Of a stretch of DNA of 64,000 nucleotides, positions 27,046 through 35,793 are shown piece by piece (the first letter of the stretch is position 1; each line of letters begins with the position of its first letter). The stretch comes from CAZUZS01 sp964624795. Lineage in GTDB: Bacteria; Calditrichota; Calditrichia; RBG-13-44-9. The notes beneath the pieces were generated by a model. It made no database searches. It worked only from the letters and a program-made list of their open reading frames with translations, and was not told where the DNA came from. The DNA lies in NCBI GenBank assembly GCA_964624795.1, contig CAZUZS010000008.1:1-64000 (forward strand), in the 5' to 3' direction. The position numbers were made by a program, and so were the translations under genes.

Positions 27046-27393
27046 ATGGCATCTTACCTGCGAACTTCGTGGAAAAAAACCGGCAAGAAATCCCTGGACC
27101 CAAAATTGACCCAACAGGTTTTCTCAACCGGAAGTGTAATGTTGGTGCGTTATGTTTACCAACCAGGCCTGGTTTATCCGGAACATTCCCACCCGCAGGA
27201 ACAGGTTACGATGGTGGAATCGGGAACGCTCGAGTTTGATATTAATGGAGAAAAACTCGTTTTGGGCGAGGGGGACATTTGCGCAATTCCTCCAAATGTT
27301 CCACATTCCACCGCGGTAGGGGATGAACAAGCAGTCGCCATCAGCATCTTTACGCCGGTCAAAGAGGATGTTATTATTCAACCTCAGCGGTAA
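27046..27393 (+). CDS. cupin-domain protein
   Basis: This single-domain cupin of 115 residues has a well-formed metal site: His47, His49 and Gln53 in EHSHPQEQ, and His87 in PPNVPHS. The two beta-barrel motifs are separated by the usual 25-30 residues. Small cupins of this type include sugar isomerases, dioxygenase-like enzymes and ligand sensors, so the role is open. AAGGAG sits five to six bases before the ATG. It is flanked by genes on the opposite strand and looks like a single-gene unit. It is cytosolic, with no signal sequence. Confidence 0.88.
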   Translation: MASYLRTSWKKTGKKSLDPKLTQQVFSTGSVMLVRYVYQPGLVYPEHSHPQEQVTMVESGTLEFDINGEKLVLGEGDICAIPPNVPHSTAVGDEQAVAISIFTPVKEDVIIQPQR

Positions 27394-27586
27394 AATGCTG
27401 AAAATTTTTGCCCGTCATTCTGAATTTATATAGAGTTCTATTGTCGGACTTCTTCTATTTTTTTCCCCTAAATTGATATCAAATGTTTCGGAGTGGACCC
27501 GCCTTGCATTAACGCGGGTTCCTTTATTTATCCTTCCTGAAATATAATTCCAAAGAATTTTTATTTTCTCAGAGGAATCGAGACAG

Positions 27587-27952
27587 TCAATTGTTCTCAT
27601 CCTTTATTTCAAGGTACAAATCCTCATCTTCCCGGATAACCGGATAAGTTCTCAGGCGGGCCCAGTATTCTGTAAGGCTCTGTCCGCTCTCCAGGTCGAA
27701 TTTCCAGCCGTGCCAGATGCAGGTCAAAACCTGGCCGTCCACCAGCCCCTCATGGAGGTAGGCACCGGCATGAGGACAGCGATTTTCAACCGCAAAATAT
27801 CCCTCGGCAGTCTGAAAAACGACCACCTGCTCCATTTCACCCAGTTCCAGCAAATAAGGATTGTCCGGGCTAATTTGCTCCACACGGCAAATATGTTTCT
27901 TTCTCATGGAATACCAGTTGTTTTGGACAGGCGAAAACTCGAAGTTATTCAC
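27587..27952 (-). CDS. Rieske [2Fe-2S] ferredoxin-like protein
   Basis: The 121-residue protein is a stand-alone Rieske domain. Cluster ligands are Cys59/His61 (CPHAGA) and Cys78/His81 (CIWHGW), the ferredoxin/NirD pattern without the disulfide cysteines of cytochrome bc1 proteins. It probably passes electrons to an oxygenase or reductase not seen here. The start is GTG 27952, five bases after the asparaginase stop; ATG 27907 would remove fifteen residues but keep the whole domain. The tight spacing implies cotranscription with the asparaginase gene. Confidence 0.88.
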   Translation of the reverse strand: MNNFEFSPVQNNWYSMRKKHICRVEQISPDNPYLLELGEMEQVVVFQTAEGYFAVENRCPHAGAYLHEGLVDGQVLTCIWHGWKFDLESGQSLTEYWARLRTYPVIREDEDLYLEIKDENN

Positions 27953-27957
27953 ACCGG

Positions 27958-28953
27958 TTACCCGGAAATCTCCCCGGCCAGGGGTCGATATAATATTTTT
28001 CTGACGCGGGCCAGGTCCTCCGGGTACTGTCCCATCAGGAACATCAGCTTCACAATCGCAGCAGCCGTGGTCATATCGCCTGCAGGGATTGCGCCTGCCT
28101 CGCGCATCGATCTTCCGCTTTCGTAAAGCCCCAAATCAACCCGTCCGTAAGGACTCTGTGATGCGATAACCACGATTTTTCCGGCGGCATTCATTTTTTG
28201 TATCCACGGAACAAGCGAATTTTCCTTGACTGCTAAATTCCCGACCCCAAGGCTCTCGATTACAACCGCCTGCATTTGTGAATACAAAACGCAGTCCAGC
28301 AATTCGGGAATCAGGCCGGGGTGAAAGCGAAAACAAAACACACGGTTGTCAAAGCGATCAGCATAAATCAGTTTTTTGCCGGGACTAAGAATATTTTTGG
28401 AAACCGAAACGTCCAGCCCAACTTCGGCCAAAGCCGGGTAGCCGGGACTTTCGAAGGCACTGTAGTGGGTGCTGGATATTTTGATCGTGCGATTTCCCCG
28501 GTAAAGATGAGTACCGAAGAAGATGGCGACTTCCGGTATTTTGTAAGTGGCCAACTCCAGCGAATTGATCAGGTTGCTGCGGGCGTCGCTGCGAATTTCC
28601 GCCAGTGGCCGCTGGGCGCCGGTCAGGATTACCGGCTTGGAAATGCCCTTTAGCATGAAGGAAAGCGCACAGGCGGTGTAAACCATGGCGTCGGTGCCGT
28701 GAATAACGACAAATCCGTCGAACCGGTCGTAGTTCTGGTGGATGATGCCAGCCAGCTTCTGCCAATGATGAATCTGGACGTTTGCGCTGTCTATGTTGAA
28801 AGCGATCTCAAATTCCACTTTTGCAATCTTCTCTACTTCCGGGATGTACCTCAGCACCTGGTCCCGAATATCGCCCGGCGCCAGTGTTTTCGAGGGGTGC
28901 ATGGGGATCATGCCAAAAGTTCCCCCGGTATGAATAATCAAGATTTTCTTCAT
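27958..28953 (-). CDS. type I L-asparaginase
   Basis: This cytosolic enzyme hydrolyses asparagine to aspartate and ammonia. The N-terminal motif HTGGTFGM (8-15) supplies the nucleophile Thr12, and HGTDAM (85-90) supplies the second catalytic Thr87 and Asp88. TGAQRP and the LINSLELA region follow as in AnsA-type enzymes. It lacks a signal peptide, which fits type I (low affinity) rather than periplasmic type II. ATG 28953 is preferred over an in-frame TTG two codons earlier because AGGAAGG sits six bases before it. At 331 residues it is of typical length. The Rieske gene follows immediately. Confidence 0.93.
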   Translation of the reverse strand: MKKILIIHTGGTFGMIPMHPSKTLAPGDIRDQVLRYIPEVEKIAKVEFEIAFNIDSANVQIHHWQKLAGIIHQNYDRFDGFVVIHGTDAMVYTACALSFMLKGISKPVILTGAQRPLAEIRSDARSNLINSLELATYKIPEVAIFFGTHLYRGNRTIKISSTHYSAFESPGYPALAEVGLDVSVSKNILSPGKKLIYADRFDNRVFCFRFHPGLIPELLDCVLYSQMQAVVIESLGVGNLAVKENSLVPWIQKMNAAGKIVVIASQSPYGRVDLGLYESGRSMREAGAIPAGDMTTAAAIVKLMFLMGQYPEDLARVRKILYRPLAGEISG

Positions 28954-29116
28954 CCTCAACCTTCCTGTAACTTGATATTCGAAATTTAAGCCGGTTTATG
29001 CCGGCAAACCCATCGCTTTTCAAAAAAACAATTGAAAAATCATAGCCGGGTGATTTGAGTCACTCCAAAATCCGGTTTTCATATTATGTTCCACCGCAAG
29101 ACATGAAAATAATTTA

Positions 29117-29190
29117 GAGGATGAATCCTCGATCAATCTTTGGTGAAGCTTTTTTAAATTTTTCCTGGAATTGACCGAGGAGCATCCTCG
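29117..29190. repeat. imperfect 20-base inverted repeat, each arm a hairpin
   Basis: Arm 1 (29117-29137, beginning GAGGATGAATCCTCGATC) and arm 2 (29170-29189, ATTGACCGAGGAGCATCCTC) are inverted copies. Each arm also folds on itself: GAGGAT/ATCCTC at 29117-29130 and CGAGGA/TCCTCG at 29176-29190. A Rho-independent terminator follows directly. Confidence 0.7.
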
Positions 29191-29203
29191 ACGATTTAGA
29201 TAG

Positions 29204-29224
29204 AGGGCCGCATGGCCCTTTTTT
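29204..29224 (+). terminator. Rho-independent terminator with no upstream plus-strand gene
   Basis: AGGGCC (29204-29209), loop GCAT, GGCCCT (29214-29219) is followed by a run of six T (29219-29224). It is a textbook plus-strand terminator, yet no plus-strand gene precedes it within 1.8 kb. It may end a small RNA. Confidence 0.65.
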
Positions 29225-29293
29225 ATTGGCCATGCTTTTTCCTCCTCGTTCCCGCAACGTCGCGTCAGTTTCTCCGGAAAACATATAAGATCG

Positions 29294-29396
29294 AATAGAA
29301 CACGGACGACACAGAATACACTGATTAACACGAACTTTTTCAATATTTATTTCAATCAGTGCAAATCCGCCTAATCCGTGTCATCGGCGTTCTATT
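29294..29396. repeat. long inverted repeat
   Basis: Arms 29294-29326 (AATAGAAC...CACTGATT) and 29354-29396 (AATCAGTG...GTTCTATT) pair at both ends, with mismatches inside. The wording resembles dispersed intergenic repeats. There is no coding content. Confidence 0.65.
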
Positions 29397-29491
29397 TTAA
29401 AGCAGTAGGCATAGGTTGTCTGTGCGATAAAGCTAAAGAAGGTCAATATGCTGACGACTATGCACTATAAACCAGGGAAGGAAATGGTCGC

Positions 29492-29674
29492 ATGAAAATC
29501 GATTCAAGCCAGGCACAAATTCAGGATGCAAGCAGCAAAACATTTGAAGCGTTGCAGCAGGCGCAACAGACCAGCCAGGATATGGCAAACAAAATGATTC
29601 GTTTGTCAATTGAGCAGAAGGTGGCAGGTCAAAAAGAGCAGCTCACCGATCATCTGGTAGATATTCTCGTCTAA
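29492..29674 (+). CDS. small helical protein of unknown function
   Basis: This 60-residue protein is Gln/Ser/Ala-rich and predicted all-helical, with no signal peptide or membrane span. Its general shape, with short amphipathic helices and many Gln, recalls small motility-associated YjfB-like proteins, but the similarity is too weak to assign. GGGAAGGAAA lies about nine to twelve bases before ATG 29492, supporting translation. It is an isolated gene between a structured repeat region and the convergent MFS gene. Confidence 0.5.
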   Translation: MKIDSSQAQIQDASSKTFEALQQAQQTSQDMANKMIRLSIEQKVAGQKEQLTDHLVDILV

Positions 29675-29700
29675 TAGCAATCCTGCAGTAAATAGAAAAA

Positions 29701-30963
29701 TCAGGGTGCATTGCGAAACTCTCTGATCAACCAACCCACCGCGCCGCTAGCCGCGGCGAAGACCGCTATTATGGCGTACACTTGGTTAATCGGGATAATT
29801 TCAGCGGCAATTCCGGTTAAGGCCATGGAAATCGCCGTAAATCCAAACACGCTCACCGAAATCATGCTGAAGATGCGACCCTGCATCTCCACCGATACAA
29901 TTTTCTGTATGAGAGTTGGCCGCGGAATGATGATCATCGGAATTACCATGGAATGAATGACCAGCGTGAGAAACATTCCCCAGAACGTAGTTACCCACAG
30001 GAGAGGCAGGTAGGTCAAACCGTCAAAAATGATTCCCCACAGCAAGACATGGCTGTTCCGGAAACGCTTGCCGGCCAGGTTCAGCAAAATGGTGCCGATC
30101 AGCATGCCGATGGCATAGGCAACCTGGGTGAGGGCGTATTTATCGGCGCCTTGGTGAAGAATCTCTTTCACAAAAATCGGAGCACCAACTATGGCCGGCC
30201 CCATGATAAAAATATTATCGATGGCCGTAATCATCAGCAGGCCCCAGATGCGCTTGTCGCGACGGGCATACCGCAATCCTTCCAGAATATCAAAGAAAGA
30301 CTGCCGGAAATGAACGCTGAGGTTGGCCTTTTTTGTGCCGATTTCAACCGGCGCAGTTCTAAAAGTAATCTTTGAAATGAGCCAGAAAGAAACAAAAAAG
30401 GTCAGCGCATCGACGTTGAACAAGTGAACAACGCCGGTTAGCGGGATGAGAATGCCGGCAACGGCGGGACCGAGAAAAAGGGAGAACTGCCAGGAAGTCT
30501 GGATCAGCGAATTGGCATGAAGCAGTTTCTCTTGTGGCACGAGGTTATAAACGATTGCATCCCGGGCAGGATTGAAGATCGCGTTTCCCATCGCCAGCAC
30601 GAAAGTGAATATTCCCAGAACAAGACCGTTCAATCCATCCAGAAAATAAAGCACCGGAATCAGGAGCACTAAAAAGCCCCGTGCCGCATCCGCAAAAAGC
30701 ATCAGGCGGCGCCGGTCGAACCTGTCGGCTAATGCTCCGCCGAACATGCCGAACAGGAGCATCGGCAGATAGCCGCTCATGGCTACCAGGCCAGTCGCTG
30801 CGGACGAGCCGGAGATCTCCAGCATCAGCCACAGCAGGCCGATTTCGTAAACCGAATCCCCAGCCTGCGAAATTACCTGTCCGGCCCATAAGCTGAATAT
30901 GTTCCTATTTACAAACAGGGCGCTTGTCCAGCCGGTAATTTTTGAGAAGAATTTCTCTGGCAT
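29701..30963 (-). CDS. MFS transporter (MFS_3/EntS-like)
   Basis: The 420-residue carrier has about twelve membrane helices. The conserved MFS loop between helices 2 and 3 reads GGALADRFDRRRLM (about 76-89). The N-terminal ISQAGDSVYEIGLLWLM region resembles the MFS_3 group that includes the enterobactin exporter and many drug efflux pumps. Substrate cannot be predicted. It lies 181 bases downstream of the ABC exporter gene on the same strand, so the two may be part of one efflux cluster, but the gap leaves room for its own promoter. Confidence 0.9.
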   Translation of the reverse strand: MPEKFFSKITGWTSALFVNRNIFSLWAGQVISQAGDSVYEIGLLWLMLEISGSSAATGLVAMSGYLPMLLFGMFGGALADRFDRRRLMLFADAARGFLVLLIPVLYFLDGLNGLVLGIFTFVLAMGNAIFNPARDAIVYNLVPQEKLLHANSLIQTSWQFSLFLGPAVAGILIPLTGVVHLFNVDALTFFVSFWLISKITFRTAPVEIGTKKANLSVHFRQSFFDILEGLRYARRDKRIWGLLMITAIDNIFIMGPAIVGAPIFVKEILHQGADKYALTQVAYAIGMLIGTILLNLAGKRFRNSHVLLWGIIFDGLTYLPLLWVTTFWGMFLTLVIHSMVIPMIIIPRPTLIQKIVSVEMQGRIFSMISVSVFGFTAISMALTGIAAEIIPINQVYAIIAVFAAASGAVGWLIREFRNAP

Positions 30964-31144
30964 GATTTCGATATGTGAACTCGGATTGGGATTTCGGATT
31001 GTCTGTTGTTAGTTATCCGTAGATTCCGGCTACCAGCTATTCTTTACTGATGGCGGCCTTACGAACTTGGACCATCGGTAAGTGATCATTGTACAATCCC
31101 CCCATTACTCCCGGACATTTTATTTCTTCGGCTTGAGATCAGAT

Positions 31145-32887
31145 TTATTGAACACTTTCGATTTCCCTTTCCAGAAGCTGTTTCTGATGGATTTGCGCGT
31201 AAAGGCCGTTCAGTGCAACAAGCTGCTTGTGCGTGCCTTCCTCCACAATCTTTCCTTCATCCAGAACAATAATCCGATCCGAATTTTGGAGAGTGCTGAT
31301 GCGGTGGGAAATGAGAATCACTGTTTTTTCCGGAAAAACATCCTTCAGGTTAGTAAGTATGTTTTCCTCGGTGTAAGTGTCCAGGGCGGAAAATGCATCA
31401 TCCAGAATGAGGATTTCGGGATTCGCCAGGATGGCGCGGGCAATTGACACCCGCTGTTTCTGACCGCCGGAAAGATTCAATCCCCGTTCTCCCAAAAGCG
31501 AATCATAACCTTTTGGGAATTCCATGATCTCTTCATGGATGGCGGCAATCCGGGCCGCATTTTCAACCTCCTCCCGGGAAGCACCCGGCCGTGCAAAGGA
31601 AATGTTGTTGTGAATCGTATCGGAAAACAAAAAGGTCTCCTGGGTCACAAATCCAATTGCTTTTCTCAGGGAATGCAATTGGTAATCGTTGATGTCCTGC
31701 CCGTTCACAAACAGCCTGCCTCGTTCGATGGGGTAAAGATGAGGAATCAGGCGCACCAAAGTGGTTTTACCGCTGCCGGTCTGCCCTAAAACGCCAACTG
31801 TCTGCATGGGAGCAATTTTTAAATTGATGTCACTCAGCACGGGCGAATCGCCTTCATAGCTGAAACTCAGATCCCGGTATTCCACTTCCGCTTTCCCATT
31901 CTTGGAGAGCAACACATAGGGGCCATCGTGAATATCCGGCTCCGCATCCAGAATCAGCCGAATGCGTTTCATGGAGGCAGCTCCCTGCTGGTAGAGACCA
32001 ATCACCCAGCCCAAAGCGATGGATGGCCAGACCAGCATACCCAGATACAACATAAATGCCGTCAGTTCCCCGATGGAAATAGTGTGGTTGATCACCAGGT
32101 TGCCGCCGCCAAACAACACCAGCAGCGTAGCAATTCCAATGATCATCATGAGGCTGGGATGAAACGCAGCATAAATCCGGACATAGCTCAGGTTTTTCCG
32201 CATGTAATCCTGGTTCAGGCCGAGGAACTGTCGAATCTGGTGTTTTTCCCTGGTGAAAGACTTGATCACCGAGATTCCTGATAAATTCTCCTGCACGAAA
32301 GTGCTGATAGACGCTAATTGCGCCTGAATTTTTTCATACCGTTTATTGATCGCCTTCCCAAAGCGGTTAACCAGAATTGCCATCACGGGAAATGGAATGA
32401 GAGCGATGCCTGTCAATTTAGGGCTGATACTCAACATCATGGGAATGACAAAAAGAAAGGACATAATGGTATTTATCGAATAAGCGATTCCCGGCCCCAA
32501 AACTGACCGCACTGCATTCATATCGTTGGTGGCGCGACTCATAATGTCGCCGGTCGGCATCTGGTTGTAAAAGGTTGGGGTGAGGTGCTCCAGTTTCCAG
32601 AACAGGTCGTTGCGCAGATCATTTTCAATTTCCCGCGACGCCACGATAATCGTCCGCCGCATGAGGAAAAGAAAAAATCCCTGCGCGAAAGAAATGCCGA
32701 CAATGAGAAGCGCGTCATTTCGGATGCTGGCCAATTGAAAAGAAGCTTTCAATGTATCGATGGCGCTCTGGACAATCCTCGGGTTGATGACCTTGAAGAT
32801 ATTGGTCAGCACCACAAAAAAGGCGCCCAGGATAAATTTCCAGCGGTAACGCAGGATGTATTCTTTTAAATAGCGAAGAACTAAGAT
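31145..32887 (-). CDS. half-size ABC exporter (MdlA-like), probable non-AUG start
   Basis: The transmembrane domain (six helices) precedes an ABC ATPase with Walker A GQTGSGKT, signature LSGGQKQR and Walker B ILILDDAFSALD. The catalytic Glu after Walker B is Asp, as in the degenerate half of heterodimeric exporters such as MdlA or YheI. The first ATG/GTG/TTG is GTG 32815. However, the frame stays open upstream and encodes LRYLKEYILRYRWKFILGAF, exactly the usual exporter N-terminus. No canonical start exists in that part. AGAGAAGG (32897-32904) lies nine bases before an ATC at 32887, giving a normal length of about 580 residues. Either ATC is the start or a base is wrong here. The partner subunit is not in the window. 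Confidence 0.85.
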   Translation of the reverse strand: MLVLRYLKEYILRYRWKFILGAFFVVLTNIFKVINPRIVQSAIDTLKASFQLASIRNDALLIVGISFAQGFFLFLMRRTIIVASREIENDLRNDLFWKLEHLTPTFYNQMPTGDIMSRATNDMNAVRSVLGPGIAYSINTIMSFLFVIPMMLSISPKLTGIALIPFPVMAILVNRFGKAINKRYEKIQAQLASISTFVQENLSGISVIKSFTREKHQIRQFLGLNQDYMRKNLSYVRIYAAFHPSLMMIIGIATLLVLFGGGNLVINHTISIGELTAFMLYLGMLVWPSIALGWVIGLYQQGAASMKRIRLILDAEPDIHDGPYVLLSKNGKAEVEYRDLSFSYEGDSPVLSDINLKIAPMQTVGVLGQTGSGKTTLVRLIPHLYPIERGRLFVNGQDINDYQLHSLRKAIGFVTQETFLFSDTIHNNISFARPGASREEVENAARIAAIHEEIMEFPKGYDSLLGERGLNLSGGQKQRVSIARAILANPEILILDDAFSALDTYTEENILTNLKDVFPEKTVILISHRISTLQNSDRIIVLDEGKIVEEGTHKQLVALNGLYAQIHQKQLLEREIESVQ

Positions 32888-33260
32888 TTTCGATTCCCTT
32901 CTCTTTAAGAGTTAACGCGAAATTTAATCACAGAATCATTAAAAAACAAAGCCGCTCCGGGCAGCCGGATTCTTAAATGGATTTTGAGGGAAAAAGTTGC
33001 GTGGACAGGATGAATCTTACCACGTTGCTGCTGCCTGAATGAGGTGCATTCCGGATACCCGGTTCAGAGTTGTTGGATTTTCAGGAGAAACCTAAGGCAA
33101 AAAAGGACTGGGCGCAGGGTATTGGAAACCGCTAATGGGGAAACCATTTGGCCGGGGTTTTTGAACATTGAATCCCGAACCGGGAACCACTGGTTAATAC
33201 ACATTAAGTGGTTTGAATGAAAGTGCTTTCTTTTTAATTTGTGACGGAAGCGAGTTCAAT
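32888..33260. other. intergenic region between divergent genes
   Basis: This lies between the ABC exporter and glycerate kinase genes. Apart from the exporter's likely ribosome-binding site at 32897-32904, I see no gene, terminator or clear promoter. An in-frame TTG at 33213 could extend the kinase but adds sixteen residues unlike the family. Confidence 0.5.
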
Positions 33261-34586
33261 ATGAAAGATCTTAAAAAGATTGCTGAAGAGATTATTCAAG
33301 CCGCGATTGAGTCGGTTAAGCCGGATTGGCTGATTCAGCAGAAGATCAGCAAGGAAGGAGATCTGCTGCTAATCGGGGGAAAGAGATTCGACCTGCGCAA
33401 ATTTCGAAACATTTACATCGTCGGCGCCGGAAAAGCCTCTGCGCTTATGGCCAGTGAAATGGAGAGGAAGCTGGGCGGGCGCCTCAGCGGCGGTGTGGTA
33501 ACCGTAAAATACGGGCACGCCGCTCCGTGCCACAAAGTGCGAATTCTGGAAGCCGGACACCCGGTAATCGACCAAAATAGCCTTGCTGCGACAGAGGAGA
33601 TACTCAAGATTGCGCAAACTGCCGGTAACGACAGCCTGGTTTTCTGCCTCCTATCCGGCGGCGGTTCCGCGCTGCTGGAGAAATTGCCGGACGGAGTTTC
33701 GCTCCGGGGTCTGCAGAAGACGTTTGAATTGCTGCTGGGATGCGGCGCCACCATCGAAGAAATAAATGCGGTGCGCCGGCACCTTTCGCTGGTGAAAGGC
33801 GGCCAGTTGGCGCGCGCCATCTCGCCGGCCGCCTGCGTCAGCATCATCCTCTCCGATGTTATCGGCGATCCGCTGGAGTCCATTGCCTCCGGCCCCACCG
33901 CACCGGATTCCACCACTTTTGCCGATGCCTGGGAAACAATCACAAAATACAAACTGGGCGGCCGGTTGCCGCGGACTATTGCACGTTATCTTGAGGATGG
34001 GCGGAATGGAAGGGCGCCGGAAACGTTGAAGGCGGATGACCCTATATTCGACCGTGTTTCCAACATCATTCTTGGCAATAACATGGCGGCGCTGGATTCC
34101 GCCCGCGCCGCGGCGGAAAAACACGGATTTCACCCGGTAATCCTTTCCAGCAGAATCCAGGGCGAAGCAAGGGAAGTAGCAAAGGTGGTTGCCGCAATGG
34201 TGCGGGAAATTCAGAGCTCCGATCGTCCGGTTCCCAGGCCAGCCTGCCTCTTGATGGGAGGCGAGACCACGGTAACCTTGCGCGGGAATGGAAAAGGCGG
34301 CCGCAACCAGGAACTGGCCCTGGCGGCTTTAATAGCCATGAAAAGCGTTCGGGAAGATTACCTGATTGCCAGTTGCGGAACTGACGGAACAGACGGCCCG
34401 ACTGACGCCGCTGGCGGAATGGCTTTTCCAGCTCAATGGAAAATCGTCGAATCCAGGGGAATCGATCCCCAGTTCTTCCTGGAAAACAATGACGCCTACC
34501 CATTTCTCCGACAGGCAGGCGGGCTCATCATTACCGGCCCCACCGGCACCAATGTCATGGATATTATGCTGGCCGTGGTTCCTTAG
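33261..34586 (+). CDS. glycerate 2-kinase (MOFRL/GckA family)
   Basis: This enzyme phosphorylates D-glycerate to 2-phosphoglycerate with ATP. From ATG 33261 the protein is about 441 residues. The N-terminal DUF4147 domain has VGAGKASALMA near 52-62 and LSGGGSALLE near 134. The C-terminal MOFRL domain has GGETTVTLRGNGKGGRNQELALA near 334-356 and CGTDGTDGPTDAAGG near 373-387. Both active-site segments are intact. It stands alone between divergent and convergent neighbours. It may serve serine or sugar-acid catabolism; the pathway is not visible. Confidence 0.93.
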   Translation: MKDLKKIAEEIIQAAIESVKPDWLIQQKISKEGDLLLIGGKRFDLRKFRNIYIVGAGKASALMASEMERKLGGRLSGGVVTVKYGHAAPCHKVRILEAGHPVIDQNSLAATEEILKIAQTAGNDSLVFCLLSGGGSALLEKLPDGVSLRGLQKTFELLLGCGATIEEINAVRRHLSLVKGGQLARAISPAACVSIILSDVIGDPLESIASGPTAPDSTTFADAWETITKYKLGGRLPRTIARYLEDGRNGRAPETLKADDPIFDRVSNIILGNNMAALDSARAAAEKHGFHPVILSSRIQGEAREVAKVVAAMVREIQSSDRPVPRPACLLMGGETTVTLRGNGKGGRNQELALAALIAMKSVREDYLIASCGTDGTDGPTDAAGGMAFPAQWKIVESRGIDPQFFLENNDAYPFLRQAGGLIITGPTGTNVMDIMLAVVP

Positions 34587-34763
34587 CACGTGGTGCATGG
34601 TGTCGAAAATAGAAGGTCAAAGAAACCGCTGACGGCTGAAATTAACGCACTCCACTGATCCCCCGCTTAATTTCCCAAGTCTCCTGTAAGAACATGAATC
34701 CAACTCATAACTCAAAGGCTTTGCGGAAAACCATCCGTAGCTGGGCTTTCTGGAGGTCTGAAA

Positions 34764-35783
34764 TCATGTAGTATCGCGATGGTTGACTTTTTGCACCTTC
34801 CAAACCGAATCCACAAACCATTTGCGGGAATCGTAAAGTTGTTTTTCGATGACAAAACCGGTGGCTTCCGCCAGTTCCCGGATGTCGCTTTCCAGGTATT
34901 TGTAGGAGTACTCGGTGTGGATTGGCTCCCATTCCTGAAAGGCAAACGACTGCCCAATGTCTTTGATAAAAACCGTTTGGTTTTCGAGGCTAACCAGGTA
35001 GCTTTCCATCGCGCCAGTGAAAACATCGTAACCGGAATAGTGGCGAAATTTTTCGATATCGAAATCGCCCTTCAATTCCGTATTAATGCGTCGCAGCAGA
35101 TTCAGATTAAACTCGCGGGTGATGCCCTGTGAATCGTTGTATGCTTTAAGCATTAAGTCGATGTCTTTTTTGAGATCGAAACCGGTGAGCAGGTAGTCGC
35201 CGTCGTTAAGCGTATTCCACAAATTCCGCAGGAAAACGCGGGACTGCGGTTTGTTGAAATTCCCCAGGTTCGATCCCAGGAAAAGCACCAGGTTTCTGCT
35301 GCCGGTAATGTTGTTGAGCCATTTCAGTCCGTTAAAATATTCGGCCACAATGCCGGTGGTTTCCAACTCCGGAAAACTCTTGTTCAGGAAGTCGGTAAGT
35401 GTCTTCATTGCCGATTCTGATATGTCGATGGGCACATACTGAAACCGGAAGCCATTGCGGAGAAAATGGTTTATCAGCAGGCTGGTTTTTCTTCCGTCGC
35501 CGGCGCCCAGCTCCACCAGGTTGAATTTTTCGCCCCGCACCAGTTGCGCGATTTCCACCTGCTTGTTCTCAAAAATATTGAATTCGCACTTGGTCAGGTA
35601 ATATTCGGGTAAGTCCATGATCTGTTCGAAAAGCTGGCTGCCCCGTTCATCGTAGAAATAGCGGGAAGACAACCGCTTGGGCGTCTCCGACAAGCCAACC
35701 AGCACGTCCAGCGCAAAGGTTTTCTTTTCGTTGTCCACCGCCTCAAGGTCTGTGGGATGGAGAATTTTATAAGTCGAGCCCAT
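34764..35783 (-). CDS. egtD: L-histidine N-alpha-methyltransferase (EgtD)
   Basis: EgtD trimethylates histidine to hercynine, the first step of ergothioneine synthesis. The 339-residue protein matches the family in length and layout. RYFYDERGSQLFEQI (41-55) and LPEYYLTKCE (58-67) form the histidine pocket, and LVELGAGDGRKT (89-100) binds SAM. A C-terminal segment carries the conserved hydrophobic closing strands. It begins ten bases after the egtB stop, so the two form an operon in pathway-reverse order. No regulatory site was recognised. Confidence 0.95.
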   Translation of the reverse strand: MGSTYKILHPTDLEAVDNEKKTFALDVLVGLSETPKRLSSRYFYDERGSQLFEQIMDLPEYYLTKCEFNIFENKQVEIAQLVRGEKFNLVELGAGDGRKTSLLINHFLRNGFRFQYVPIDISESAMKTLTDFLNKSFPELETTGIVAEYFNGLKWLNNITGSRNLVLFLGSNLGNFNKPQSRVFLRNLWNTLNDGDYLLTGFDLKKDIDLMLKAYNDSQGITREFNLNLLRRINTELKGDFDIEKFRHYSGYDVFTGAMESYLVSLENQTVFIKDIGQSFAFQEWEPIHTEYSYKYLESDIRELAEATGFVIEKQLYDSRKWFVDSVWKVQKVNHRDTT

Positions 35784-35793
35784 TGGGTTCCCC

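Larger units (their letters stand above)
28954..29491. other. 538-base intergenic region with structured repeats
   Basis: No protein gene is convincing here. A minus-strand frame over 29020-29343 is formed by repeat sequence and has no good start. The region contains a short hairpin (GCCGG/CCGGC, 28990-29005), paired hairpins and a strong terminator (29117-29224), and a long inverted repeat (29294-29396), listed separately. Confidence 0.6.

Noticed and set aside
29020..29343. 107-codon minus-strand frame
   Set aside because: It runs through the terminator hairpin and the inverted repeats at 29117-29190 and 29294-29396. Its translation looks like repeat sequence, and it has no ribosome-binding site.
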